DNA of 36,761 nucleotides from an uncultured Verrucomicrobiota bacterium (GTDB lineage Bacteria > Verrucomicrobiota > Verrucomicrobiia > Opitutales > Opitutaceae). The translations under genes were made by a program, and so were the position numbers. Where the stretch lies: assembly GCA_903960515.1 (NCBI GenBank), contig CAJCBL010000258.1, positions 1 through 36,761 on the forward strand, given 5' to 3'. Positions 9,281 through 19,100 of this stretch are shown one piece after another (positions within the stretch are counted from its first letter, which is position 1; every line of letters begins with the position of its first letter). Under the pieces are notes generated by a model, which worked only from the letters and a program-made list of their open reading frames with translations, searched no databases and was not told the DNA's origin.

Positions 9281-11514
9281 ACCCCACCGAGCGCAGCACC
9301 GGCCGCCTGTGGTGGTGGCTGGCGATGGGCGGAGCCGCGCTTATGCTCGCCGGCCGCCTGTGGCTGATCCGCGAGTACGGCACGGCACTGCCCTTCCGCG
9401 ACCAGTGGCGCTCCACCGCCCAGGATCTGCTCGCCCCGTGGTTGGCCGGCACCCTCGGGTGGCGCGACTTCCTCGCGCCGATGAACGACCACTGCCTGGC
9501 GCTCACCCGCCTGCTCTCGTTCGGCCTGGTGCGCGCCAACGGCCAATGGAACAATTTGCTGGAGACGACGGTGGACATCCTCCTGCTCGTCCCCCCCATC
9601 GCCCTCACGCTGCGCACCATCGCCCCCGCCCTGGGCCGCGGGCCCGCAGTCGCCTGGACGCTCTTCTCGGGCCTGTTGCTGGCGTTGCCCATAACCTGGG
9701 AGAACACGCTTTGGGGCGTGCAGTCGCTGGTCTTCTTCCAGATCGCCCTCTCGGTGGTCTACCTCTGGGCGGTAGCCACCCAGACTCGTTTCTGCTCGGC
9801 GTGGTGGCTGGGCCAGGCCGCCGGGGGCCTGGCGCTGCTCACCCAGCAGTCCGCCGTGCTCGCCCCCGTAGCCGCCGTACTGCTGCTGCTCTGGCGCCTG
9901 TGGCGGGAAACCGACACCCGCCGCAACGCCGCCGCCGGCCTTGCCGTAGCCGCGCTGTGGATCGCGCTATATTTCTGCCTGGCGCCCAACTTCAGCGTCA
10001 CTGCCGACATGCGCGCCGACTCCTGGCGCATCGCCCTGCAGGTGTGCCTGCGCCAGCTCGCCTGGCCGCTACCTCACCCCGCCTGGGCCTTCCTGATGTA
10101 TTTGCCGTGGCTGTGGTTCGCCTCCGACCGGCTGCTACGCCGCCAACTCGCCCCCGCCGATGCCTTCCTGCTCGCGCTCGCCCTCTGGGTGGGCGCCCAG
10201 GCCGCCGCCATCGGCACAGGCCGCGGCGGCGAAACCACCGCCTTCGTCTCCCGCTACTGCGATTTCCTGCTGCTGGGGGTGATCGTCAATGCCGCCTGCC
10301 TCGCCCGCCTCTGGCAGGGTGCCGCCCGCCCGGCCCGTATCGCCTTGGCGCTGCTCGGCGTGGCGTGGCTGGGCTTCGCCGCGCCCGGCATCCGGCACGA
10401 GACCGTGGCCAGCCATTCCGGGCACATGCTCGCCCACCGCCGCCAGACCAACGCCGACAACATCGCCGCCGTGCGCCACTTCATAACCACAGGCGACACC
10501 TCCGTGCTCGCCCGTGACCGTATCGGCGAAACCCTCCATCCGTATCCGCCCGCCCTTATCTCCCTGCTCTCCGATCCTCGTCTCCGCGCGCTGCTCCCGC
10601 CCGAGACCGGCGCCCCCGAGGCCCGCCCCGACCAGGGCCGCCTCGGCTGGTTCGCCCGCAGCCTGCCCGCAGCCTGGCCGCTGTTCCTGGCCGCCGGGCT
10701 GGGGCTGGTGGGCTTCGCCGCCTGGCGCCTGCGCCGCGCGCCGGTGCAGGAACCGGCCCTGGTGCTCGAAGCGTGGACACTGCGCGGCGCCGCCCTCGCG
10801 GCCGCGCTGGCCGCCGCCGGCGGCGGCCTCGCCTGGTGCGCCTGGCCGAACCCCCTCACGTTCGAACCGCACGAACGCTGGTCCGCCGTCTTCGAGCCTG
10901 CGCTGGACTACGTGGAGCTCCTCGATCTCGCCTTCACCCGCGAAAGCGCGGGCCCGCGCCTCATGCCGGGGGCCACTGCCGGCGCGGTGGCGCTGAACAA
11001 TCCTGCACCCTCGCTGTTCTGGCACGGCACCCTCCTGCCCGACCTCTCCTTCACCGCCACCCTCGCAGCGCAACCCGCGCCGCTGCGCCACCGCTATCTC
11101 GTGGTGCCCTACACTGGCTGGCCCAACTGGAACGGCAACGGCCTGCGCTGGCGTTTCCAGAATCCGGCGACCGGGGAGGAGCAATGGATCGAATACATGG
11201 GAGGCAACCCCAGCGGGGAGTACGACCTCTGGACAGTCGACGCCGCCGCCTACCGCGGCTGGCAGGCCACGCTCTATGTCTTCGACGGCCGCACCGACGA
11301 CCATGGCTGGCTTGGCGTAGCCCGGCCCGCCGCCACCGACAATCCCGCCTTCGGCGCCCAGTGGAGGGCCTCACTCAGGGGCGAGCGCGCCGAGTCCACC
11401 CACCGCACCGTGGCCGCCGCCACCGCTATCGCCGCCGCCGCCGCGCTGCTCCTGGCCCTGCTCGCCTGGCGCCGCCGGGGCCGCCCCCACTTCGCGGAGA
11501 CCGGCCCTGCGTAA
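9256..11514 (+). CDS. Polytopic membrane protein with FRDQW/NDH motifs, probable GT-C-like, function unknown
   Basis: A 752-residue protein. TM1 (about 19-37) is followed by LPFRDQW (45-51) and, after a Pro-Trp-containing stretch, PMNDHCLALTRLL (75-87). This resembles an uncharacterised family with DQW...P...N-D/E-H...TRL motifs in the first external loop, laid out like GT-C glycosyltransferases. About ten TM helices follow. Unlike its neighbours it lacks their repeated beta domain. Instead it has a different external domain (about 530-700, with GWPNWNGNGLRW and WIEYMGGNPSGEYD) and a final TM helix followed by RRRGR, so the C-terminus is probably cytoplasmic. ATG 9256 overlaps the upstream gene by 25 bases; a TTG at 9277 (TTGA overlap) is an alternative start. 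It closes the plus-strand cluster, with a hairpin just downstream. Confidence 0.8.
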   Translation: MDRHRNPLNPTERSTGRLWWWLAMGGAALMLAGRLWLIREYGTALPFRDQWRSTAQDLLAPWLAGTLGWRDFLAPMNDHCLALTRLLSFGLVRANGQWNNLLETTVDILLLVPPIALTLRTIAPALGRGPAVAWTLFSGLLLALPITWENTLWGVQSLVFFQIALSVVYLWAVATQTRFCSAWWLGQAAGGLALLTQQSAVLAPVAAVLLLLWRLWRETDTRRNAAAGLAVAALWIALYFCLAPNFSVTADMRADSWRIALQVCLRQLAWPLPHPAWAFLMYLPWLWFASDRLLRRQLAPADAFLLALALWVGAQAAAIGTGRGGETTAFVSRYCDFLLLGVIVNAACLARLWQGAARPARIALALLGVAWLGFAAPGIRHETVASHSGHMLAHRRQTNADNIAAVRHFITTGDTSVLARDRIGETLHPYPPALISLLSDPRLRALLPPETGAPEARPDQGRLGWFARSLPAAWPLFLAAGLGLVGFAAWRLRRAPVQEPALVLEAWTLRGAALAAALAAAGGGLAWCAWPNPLTFEPHERWSAVFEPALDYVELLDLAFTRESAGPRLMPGATAGAVALNNPAPSLFWHGTLLPDLSFTATLAAQPAPLRHRYLVVPYTGWPNWNGNGLRWRFQNPATGEEQWIEYMGGNPSGEYDLWTVDAAAYRGWQATLYVFDGRTDDHGWLGVARPAATDNPAFGAQWRASLRGERAESTHRTVAAATAIAAAAALLLALLAWRRRGRPHFAETGPA

Positions 11515-11542
11515 TCGGGCATTGGATCTCAAACTCCCGCCT

Positions 11543-11564
11543 CTGGGCGCGACTCTGCGCCCAG
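11543..11564. terminator. Perfect GC-rich hairpin between convergent genes, possible bidirectional terminator
   Basis: CTGGGCGC (11543-11550), a 6-base loop, then GCGCCCAG (11557-11564) form an uninterrupted 8-bp stem between the end of the plus-strand cluster and the end of the minus-strand membrane protein gene. A second short stem (GCCGG/CCGGC, 11564-11576) abuts it. There is no T tract on either side, so it may act with Rho or only protect RNA ends. Confidence 0.45.
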
Positions 11565-11621
11565 CCGGTGCCCGGCTACGCATGACAGGCGCCCCGGCAA
11601 TACGCTCCGCCGAGGCCCTCG

Positions 11622-13790
11622 CTAAGGGGCCGGGGTTTCCGGCCGGGGCGCCGCGTCCACCTCGCCACCGAGCCGCGCGAGCACCCCGGCCCGCGCGAGC
11701 CTTGGTACGTAGACCGCAAAGTCCTCCCGCTGCACCACGGGCCGCTCGTCGAAATCATAACCCTGCACCATCCGCAGCAGCAACGCCGTGTTTCCAGGCC
11801 GGTTACCCCCGAGGACCAGTGCCCCGATCCTCTCGCCCTTCAGCGCATCGAGCGCCCTCCCGATCATCACCGGTTCGGAGTCGGTGCCCGCGCGCAACAT
11901 GAGCGCCCGGCGACGGCTGTAGAAGGGCACGGCCGAGTTCCAGTCCCTTGCCGTGATCACCAGCACGTCGTCGGGGCCGGTGATCTCGCGCAGCGTCGCC
12001 GCAAGTTTGCGCCCGGCGTTGTCGGTCTCCCTTTGGCTCGGCAGATAGCTGCTCCGGTACATCGATACCTGCGCCAGCAGCAGGGCAAACAACACCGCCA
12101 ATGCGGCCCCGCGGGTCCGCCGGTATTCGCGGGCAGCAGCCAGCATCAACCCGACCGCAGCAAGCAACAGCACCGCCGTAGCCATGAAGTAGTAGTCATG
12201 CGCCTCATAGAGCCGGGGGAAAACCACCGGCGTGGCCACAAACAACGCCAGCGCTCCGAGGGCCCACGCCCTCAGGCGGTACGGGGCCAGCACCGCCGCC
12301 ACAACCAGCGGCACCAGGGCGAAGGGGGGCAGGATGCCTTGCGACACATGCGTCCAGTAGTGCTGCCAGCATGCCGGATTGAACCGGTCGTCCACGATGC
12401 CGAAATGCCACGTCATCAGCGCGCCGGAGCGGAACCCCTGGGCGCAGCCATTGGCAGCCTTGGTGGTGTCCGCAAAATGCAACCACCATAGCGTGGCCGC
12501 CCCGGGCGCCGCGAGCACCCCGGCCGCCCAACCCACCAGCCGTGCTTGCGCGCCGCGATCGCTGCGCGCACCCCACAACCACCACAACGTCCACACACCG
12601 GTAGGCACAAGGAAGATGATCAGGGTCGTCACCTTCACCAGGCCGACGCCGATGCCGGCCACCGCCGCCACCGCCGCCCAGCCGAGGCTTCGCCGCTCCA
12701 CCGCCGCCACAAATCCATGAAGGAACCACAGGGCAAACATCAGCGCCATCGTCTCGATCAGGAACGCCCGCCCATAGAAGGCGTAGAGCGGACAAGTCAG
12801 CACGAGCCCGAGCACGATCCAGCGCCCCGGCCGGGCCAGCCCGATCCGCCCCAGCAGCAGCCACAACGCCCCCAGGGCGAGGTAGAGGCACCCGGCGCTG
12901 GCCAGCCGCCCGGATTGAACCAACGGATACCCAGTGGCGTTGCTCAGCCCGACCACCGTCCATTGGTACAGCGGGAACTCGAAGGGCACCGACCACGGCT
13001 TGCCCAGGACCGGCGTGGGATAAGCCAGCGAGAAATTGCCCTCCACCTGGATGAAGTGGGCCGAGAGCGCCGTCTGCGCCTGCCGGAATTCGTGCCCGGC
13101 CAAGTATGGGCTTCCCCAATTCAGCATCAAAGCAGCCAGGTGCACCGCCGCCGCCATCGCGAACCACACCGCCACGGCTCGGTCGCCGCCAGGGCCGGCC
13201 GGCGCGGGCGCACAAGGGAGCTCGCCGCCGCTCGTGCGGCGCTGCGCCCGCATCACCGCCCACAGGAACACCAACCCCGCACCAGCGGCGCTGAGCACCA
13301 TCAGGCGGAACACCCAGCTCCACGGGCTCACAAAGGAGGTCTCGATCACTATGCGCCGCAGCTCCAGGGCCTGCGGCAGGAAATCCGGCAGGTCGATACG
13401 CAGCACCTTGGAGTTGTCCAGCTGCGCCGTTACCAGGACCACGCCTGGGCGATGGGTCACCTGTGTCTCGACCAGCGAGGGATTCAGCCGCTCCCGGTCA
13501 AACGGGCTCTGGAACATGTAGAAGGAGCCTTCCGCCTCGGCATACTCCCCTCCGAACTCGAAGGTCACCCGGCGCAACGGGCTAGCCTCCACTGGCACCT
13601 CCACCCAGCCATACGGGTCGGCACCGGTGCGGGTGAGCGTGCGGGTGGCCGCATCCCACTGCATGTCGTTCAAGTAGGGGAACTGCACCTCCGCCCCGGG
13701 AATCGTCACCACGGCCTGATTGCGCCGCAAACAAAAGAGGGTGGCGGCCAGGGCCAGCAAGACCGCTGCGACGATATGGATTCTTCTCAT
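11622..13790 (-). CDS. GT-C-like (GT39-type) membrane protein with N-terminal extracytoplasmic beta domain
   Basis: A 722-residue protein read from ATG 13790 (MRRIHIV). The in-frame ATG at 13832 would put a proline-rich stretch before the signal anchor and is less likely. One TM (7-22) is followed by an external beta-rich region (about 30-155), a second TM (160-180), then a loop with AGHEFRQAQT (231-240), which resembles the acidic/arginine motif after TM1 in GT39 proteins. Many TM helices follow. The C-terminal external part has VPFYSRRRALMLRAG and IGALVLGGNRPGNTA, which align with IPYYAQRKALMIRSG and IAALVLCGDQRSN in the truncated gene at 1-1503, showing common descent; this one lacks that gene's C-terminal beta domain and has an N-terminal one instead. 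It converges on the plus-strand cluster and is probably a lipid-linked sugar transferase of the envelope. Confidence 0.8.
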   Translation of the reverse strand: MRRIHIVAAVLLALAATLFCLRRNQAVVTIPGAEVQFPYLNDMQWDAATRTLTRTGADPYGWVEVPVEASPLRRVTFEFGGEYAEAEGSFYMFQSPFDRERLNPSLVETQVTHRPGVVLVTAQLDNSKVLRIDLPDFLPQALELRRIVIETSFVSPWSWVFRLMVLSAAGAGLVFLWAVMRAQRRTSGGELPCAPAPAGPGGDRAVAVWFAMAAAVHLAALMLNWGSPYLAGHEFRQAQTALSAHFIQVEGNFSLAYPTPVLGKPWSVPFEFPLYQWTVVGLSNATGYPLVQSGRLASAGCLYLALGALWLLLGRIGLARPGRWIVLGLVLTCPLYAFYGRAFLIETMALMFALWFLHGFVAAVERRSLGWAAVAAVAGIGVGLVKVTTLIIFLVPTGVWTLWWLWGARSDRGAQARLVGWAAGVLAAPGAATLWWLHFADTTKAANGCAQGFRSGALMTWHFGIVDDRFNPACWQHYWTHVSQGILPPFALVPLVVAAVLAPYRLRAWALGALALFVATPVVFPRLYEAHDYYFMATAVLLLAAVGLMLAAAREYRRTRGAALAVLFALLLAQVSMYRSSYLPSQRETDNAGRKLAATLREITGPDDVLVITARDWNSAVPFYSRRRALMLRAGTDSEPVMIGRALDALKGERIGALVLGGNRPGNTALLLRMVQGYDFDERPVVQREDFAVYVPRLARAGVLARLGGEVDAAPRPETPAP

Positions 13791-13891
13791 TGGGAATCCC
13801 GGATCAGGCCGGCAGGGGCGAAAAAGGTCCACATCCGTTCCGGCGCCGCAGGCCGCCCCGGGCGCACCGCCCGAGGCGTCTCTTTAACTCA

Positions 13892-13897
13892 ACTATA
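13892..13897 (-). promoter_or_regulatory. Candidate -10 element (TATAGT) upstream of the minus-strand GT-C gene
   Basis: On the minus strand TATAGT lies about 100 bases before the ATG at 13790, in one of the few AT-rich spots of this intergenic region (followed by TGAGTTAAAG). No convincing -35 box lies at the usual spacing, so this is a weak sigma70-like candidate. It would serve the gene at 11622-13790 independently of the gene upstream. Confidence 0.25.
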
Positions 13898-13978
13898 ACA
13901 GCCCCGCAAACGATCGCCTCGTTCGCGGAGCCGCGAGCACTCACGTGCGCCAGCAACATCAATACAGCGGGCCAGGCC

Positions 13979-14479
13979 TCAATTCACCTCAACGGTGGCA
14001 AGACGCGCCGGCGGCTCGGACCACTTGTCCCACGACCCCTGCCACTTGATGGCCGCACCACTGAAATCGACATCGCCGGCCGCACCGCCGCGATACGCGG
14101 CGCGCGCCCGCACCAGCACCTTCGTGCCCGCGGCGCCGGTTACGACCCCGAGCGGCCTCACCGCCTTGGTGCCCTGGGACTGCTCATAGCAGAGGCCCCT
14201 CCACGTCTTGCCGCCGTCGATCGAATACTCGACATGAAGAAAGCCGATCTGCTCCTTGGCGCCGGCGTCGGTGCTGGCGCGCACGGATACCTCGATACGC
14301 GTAAGCGGCTTAGCCGTGGCCGGAGCCACCAGCTCGAGCACTCGCTCCACCGCCCCGGCCGGCGCGGCCAGCAGCAGCGCGGCGAATCCGATCGCGCCGC
14401 CAAGTCGTGCCGTGCGCAGCCCCAGAGTGCGCACCGAAGCGTTAATCCCTCGTCCCAACACAGAATCGATCAGGTTCAT
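13979..14479 (-). CDS. Small secreted Ig-like/beta-sandwich protein, unknown function
   Basis: A 166-residue protein from ATG 14479 (MNLIDSV). A longer in-frame start at 14632 would run through the sufS stop region and lacks a signal peptide at its head, so it was not chosen. Residues 1-43 hold a basic region and a hydrophobic core ending in APAGA, a signal peptide with likely cleavage before VERVLEL. The mature part is about 120 residues, beta-rich, with EYSIDGGKTWRGL, a pattern seen in sialidase-like or Ig-like beta-sandwich domains, and a tryptophan-containing end (WQGSWDKWSEPP). No catalytic motif is visible. It follows sufS by 127 bases on the same strand, but a hairpin lies between them. 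Not recognised as a named family. Confidence 0.6.
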   Translation of the reverse strand: MNLIDSVLGRGINASVRTLGLRTARLGGAIGFAALLLAAPAGAVERVLELVAPATAKPLTRIEVSVRASTDAGAKEQIGFLHVEYSIDGGKTWRGLCYEQSQGTKAVRPLGVVTGAAGTKVLVRARAAYRGGAAGDVDFSGAAIKWQGSWDKWSEPPARLATVEVN

Positions 14480-14583
14480 ATGTACCAAGAACTGGGGTAT
14501 TCGGAGAGCTTGCCAATCCTCTTTTCCCGCCGGAGCGGCCCAAATGCAGGCAATGGCGGCCGCAACCGGTGCCAGTCCCCGTA

Positions 14584-14612
14584 GCCTGAGGGCAGCAGAG
14601 CACCCCTCAGGC
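14584..14612 (-). terminator. Stem-loop overlapping the sufS stop codon
   Basis: GCCTGAGGG (14584-14592) and CCCTCAGGC (14604-14612) form a perfect 9-bp stem with an 11-base loop. The sufS stop codon (complement of 14607-14609) is inside the stem. There is no T tract on the minus strand, so it could be a weak terminator or a 3'-end stability element. Confidence 0.4.
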
Positions 14613-15866
14613 GCCGAAGAACATGATTGCATCCTCCACGGCCTCCACCAGGCACTCGACCTCCGCGTGCGTATTATAGAGGTGGAAACTGGCTCGGGCG
14701 GAAGCGCTCAACCCGAGCCTCTTGTGCAGCGGCATTGTGCAATGGTGACCACCGCGTATCGCGATACCCCGTCCGTCGAGGAAGGTTGCGAGGTCGTGGG
14801 GGTGCACCCCGTCGATGGTGAAGGTCACCAGCCCGGTGCCGCCCTGGGCGGGCCCGAGCAGGCGCAGGCCGGGCAGCTCGCCCAGTCCGCGGCGGGCCAG
14901 CGCGACCAACTCGGCATCATGCCGGTGGATGCGCTCGCGGCCGACGGCATCGAGGTAATCCATCGCGGCATGAAGGCCGATGGCCTCGGCGATCGAGGGC
15001 GTGCCGGCCTCGAAACGGCCGGGCGGCGAGCGATAGGTGCTGTGGTCGTAGCGCACCACCTCGATCATCTCGCCGCCGCCGTGGAAGGGCGGTGTGTCAT
15101 CAAGCATTGCGTACCGGCCGTAGAGCACTCCGCTGCCGGTGGGCCCGAGCATCTTGTGGCCGGAGCACACCAGGAAGTCGCACCCGAGCTGCTGCACGTC
15201 GAGGGGCAGGTGGCCGGCGCTCTGCGCGGCGTCTACCACGGTTGCGATCCCTTGGGCCCGGGCGCGTCGGCAAAGATCGGCCACGGGGTTGACGCCGCCA
15301 AAGACGTTGGATACATGGGTGAAAGCGAAGACCTTCACCTCCGGCGTGAGCAGCCGGTCGAGCGCGTCCTCGTCGAGCGAGCCGTCGGGGCCGTTGACCG
15401 GTATGAACGCAAGCTTCGCCTGCCTGCGCTCGGCGAGCATCTGCCAAGGCACCAGGTTGCTGTGGTGCTCCATCTCGGTGAGCAGGATGGTATCGCCGGC
15501 GTTGACATGGGCGTCGCCCCAGGCGCGGGCAAGGAGGTTGAGTCCCTCAGTGGCTCCGCGTGTGAATACGATCTCCTCGCGGCGGGCGGCGTTGAAGAAG
15601 ACCGCGGCGCGGTCGCGCGCCGCCTCGAAGGCGGTGGTGGCGCGGTGGCTGAGCTCATGGATACCGCGATGGACGTTGGCGTGGTCGTGCTCGTAGTAGC
15701 GGCTCATCGCCTCGATCACGTGCACCGGACGCTGGGAAGAGGCGCCGCTGTCGAGGTAGACGAGCGGGTGCCCCTTCACCTGCTGATTGAGGATCGGGAA
15801 ATCGTCGCGAAGGGACGACCAGTCGCGCTTGGCGAGATCGGGCAGCGGGCGTGGATTCGTTGTCAT
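14607..15866 (-). CDS. sufS: Cysteine desulfurase SufS (class V aminotransferase fold, PLP-dependent)
   Basis: A 419-residue protein from ATG 15866 (MTTNPRPLPD), close to the 406 residues of E. coli SufS. It removes sulfur from L-cysteine, forming an enzyme persulfide for Fe-S cluster assembly by the SUF system in the cytoplasm. Visible residues: the PLP lysine in SGHKMLGPTG (Lys238), the ring-stacking His135 in EMEHHSN, the PLP-binding Asp212 and Gln215 in VVDAAQSAG, and the persulfide Cys376 in RGGHHCTMPL. All sit at a constant +12 offset from the E. coli enzyme (Lys226, His123, Cys364). An in-frame ATG at 15947 would add a non-conserved arginine/alanine-rich leader. No other suf gene is in the window: upstream is the divergent GH44 gene and downstream a small secreted protein, so the rest of the pathway must lie elsewhere. 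Confidence 0.95.
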   Translation of the reverse strand: MTTNPRPLPDLAKRDWSSLRDDFPILNQQVKGHPLVYLDSGASSQRPVHVIEAMSRYYEHDHANVHRGIHELSHRATTAFEAARDRAAVFFNAARREEIVFTRGATEGLNLLARAWGDAHVNAGDTILLTEMEHHSNLVPWQMLAERRQAKLAFIPVNGPDGSLDEDALDRLLTPEVKVFAFTHVSNVFGGVNPVADLCRRARAQGIATVVDAAQSAGHLPLDVQQLGCDFLVCSGHKMLGPTGSGVLYGRYAMLDDTPPFHGGGEMIEVVRYDHSTYRSPPGRFEAGTPSIAEAIGLHAAMDYLDAVGRERIHRHDAELVALARRGLGELPGLRLLGPAQGGTGLVTFTIDGVHPHDLATFLDGRGIAIRGGHHCTMPLHKRLGLSASARASFHLYNTHAEVECLVEAVEDAIMFFGA

Positions 15867-16002
15867 GGGCCGGGTGTGCCTGGTAGCGGCGGGCCGCACG
15901 ATGGCGGCCGCCGCACCGATGTGCAAGCACCGGGGAAACCGTGACACCTCCGGCCGGCTCGCCTGTGCCCGGCCGCTCGTGGCCCCAAGGATACCGGCTT
16001 GA

Positions 16003-16039
16003 GTAAATGTTTACCGAAGAAACGGTGAAGCCACGGTAA
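16003..16039. promoter_or_regulatory. Candidate operator: nested inverted repeats between sufS and the GH44 gene
   Basis: GTAAATGTTTAC (16003-16014) is an inverted repeat (GTAAA, 2-base centre, TTTAC), like LacI/CcpA-family operators, whose usual centre is CG. It overlaps a second pair, TTACCG (16011-16016) and CGGTAA (16034-16039), and a near-direct repeat ACGGTGAAGC/ACGGTAAGC (16022-16041). It lies 105 bases before the GH44 start and 137 before the sufS start, the right place to control either. No regulator gene is in the window, and the motif was not seen before the other genes. Confidence 0.35.
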
Positions 16040-16118
16040 GCTTGGCTCTCGGGCCGGCGATGAGTGGTTTCGCCGTTGTGCCTCACTGAATATGGGCCGA
16101 TCGGGAAAATAGCCGCCC

Positions 16119-19100
16119 ATGAAAACCCCCAATACAAGCCCCCGCGCCGGCGCAGCCGGCCCGACCACTCCGCGCCTCGGCCGCCGTCTGGCCGCGCTCG
16201 CCAGTGTCGCCGTCACCGCGCTTCTGATGCTGGCGTGCTCGCCCACCTCCGCCCTCGCCCAGGCCGCGGCCATGGCAGTCTCCGTATCCAACGAAACCCC
16301 CAATAGCTACAACTGCGACGTCTACCTCTGGACCGACTCCACCGGCCACCAGCGCAGCGCCGCCCTCTCGCGCAACAACGCCGCCGACCCCGGCGGCTCC
16401 CGCGGCGGGGTGCTCTACCAGTACCGCTTCACCCCGGCAGGCGCCGCCACCGAGCGCGTGGTCACCGGCACGGGATCCCACGGCTACAACGGCTGGGGCT
16501 ATGTGGTGAACCACTACGGCAACTCGGCCTTCGTATCCACGGGCACCACCGGCACCTACAGCCGCCCCTTCACCGGCCGCCACCACGCCATCCACCAGTT
16601 CCGGCTCACCTACCCCATCAACGGCATCTCGGTCACCGCCACCATCCACTGGTACTTCGCCACCGGCCAGGACAACCCGGTCTACGCCATCACCTACGAC
16701 ACCAGCGCCGCCGGCCCCGGCGGCATCACCGGCGTAACCGTGGACTCCCGCGCCCCCTACGGCGACATGGAGTTTGGCGGCGACGGCGCCAGCCCGAACG
16801 TCTCCGGCGTGGCCTGGGGCGACAAATACAAGTTCTACACCCGCGACGAGCCGCTCACCCCCCAGAGCCGTTGGGACTACACCCAGCCCAACACCGTCCC
16901 CTACACCCGGATGTGGATCACCGGCCCCGACGCCGAGATGGGCGCCGTGCAGACCCTCAACTGGCTCCAGCACAACGCCGGCGGCTCCTGGTTCTCCACC
17001 AACTGGGGACACACCTCCGAGAACCGGGTCGTGGGCGACGGCACCACCTTCGGCGCCTGGATGCTGCCCACCAACTGGCAATGGCCCTACCAGCTCAACC
17101 AATACGAAATGATGGACAACACCAGCCCCACAGCCAGCAAGCGCTGCGCCTGGGGCGTGCCCTTCGGGGCGGTGGGTGCCACCACCTACGACGGCTACGG
17201 CTACGAAAACCAATACAGCGGGCACCCCTACCAGAGCTACTCGGTGGCCGCCGTCATCGGCCGCCACAGCACGGCCGACGTCACCGCCCAGACCACCCGC
17301 ACCGAGCGCGTACTCGCCGCCACCCTCACCGCCAACACCGGCACTCTCGCAACCTCGGGCCCCGGCGGCGCCGGCCGGACCGACTCGGTCGCCTATGCGA
17401 AAGCCGGCTACAACGCCACCTACGGTGTCTACGAGCTCGCCGCCAACGCCTCGGGCGCCTTCAGCGCCACTCTCGCCTCATCAAGCGCGATCAAGAACCC
17501 CACCTTCCGCATCCGCGGCCTCGGCGGCATCCCCGCCCAGCTCAGCCTCGACGGCACCGCCCTCGCCGCCGACCAGGGCTACTATGCCTCCTACGACTCC
17601 GCCACCCAGTCGCTGTGGCTCACCGTAGCCACCGACTGGAACGGCAGCCACACCCTCGCCTCCGGCGCGGGCGTGCCGCCCGCCGTCACCATCTCGGCGA
17701 CACCCTCTTCCACCACCCTGGTGCCCGGGGCCTCAGCCTCGTTCACCGCCTCCGTTTCCAACGCCGCAAACACCGCCGTCACCTGGGCGGTGGTCGAGAC
17801 CGGCGGCGGCACCATCACTGCGGCGGGCGTCTACACAGCCCCGGCCACCGTCGGCACCTACCACGTGCGCGCCACCAGCGTGGCCGACCCGACCAAGTCC
17901 GCCACAGCCACCGTAGCTGTCGCCCTCGCGCCGCCCTCGGTCACCAGTTTCCAAGCCTCCCCGTCGGTCATTCTCGCCGGCCAGACCACAACCCTCTCCT
18001 GGTCCACCGCCAACGCCACCACGTTGAGCATCTCCCCCTCCATCGGCACGGTGACGGGCACCAGCCGAGTGGTGACACCCGCCGCCAACACCGTCTACAC
18101 GCTCACCGCCACCGGTCCCGGCGGCACGGCCACCGCCACCGCAGGCGTCGCCGTCCGAGCCTCCACTACGCCAACAAACTTCGACTACGTCTACCGCTCC
18201 GGGCTCCAGGGCCCCTGGGCCGACAGCGGCTGGGGAGCCACCGTCAACTTCGCCGGCACCGCCCCCGGCCGCGCCGGCACCGCCATCGATGTCCACATCC
18301 CCAGCGCCTGGATGGGGCTCTCCCTGGCCGACATCGGCCCCTCCTGGACTGCCACGTACCACTTCATCAGCACAGTGGCCACGATCGAGTTCGACCTCTA
18401 CATCGAGCCCGACTCCACCGGCATCGAAAACGTGCTCTTCGTGCTGGGCGACGGATCGAAGACCGCCGACCAGCCCAAGCTGATCGACTACATCCCGGGC
18501 TGGGCCACCATGACCACCGCCCAGCGCACCGGCCACTGGTTCCACGTAGTCGTCGACCCCTCCTCGCTCCACGCGACCTTCCCCAGCTTCTACAACTTCG
18601 TCTTCTTCAAGATGACGGATACGGCCGTGAACCCGCACTTCCGCCTGGCCGAGGTGCGCCTGGGGAGCTTCGCCGACCCCGTGCCTCCCTCCATCACCCT
18701 GGGCACCACTGCCGTAGACTACGACCAGCTCACCCTACCGTTCACCACAAGCGAGTCCGCCATCTACCGCATAGAGTACGGCTACGGAAATTACAGCCAG
18801 ACGCTCACCGGCAGCCCCACAGCCTGGGCCACCAGCCACACCGCCGTACTCACCTCGCTCACCCGAGGGGCCACCCTGCAGTACCGCATCGTCGCCATCG
18901 ACCCCACGGGTAACCAAGGCCTGCTCACGGGCGCCGCCGCCATCTCCGACCCGGCCCCCCCCACCACCGCCACAGTCACCATCACCGCCGACCCCGCCAA
19001 CACCCACCCGATCTCCCCCTGGATCTACGGCGCCAACTCCAACCACGGCTACTCCAGCATCGTTCGCAACCTCACCCTCAACCGCCAGGGCGGCAACCGC

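Noticed and set aside
16230-16265. LMLAC in the GH44 signal region as a lipoprotein lipobox
   Set aside because: The -3 and -2 residues (Met, Leu) do not fit a good lipobox, and a better signal peptidase I site (SALA) follows.
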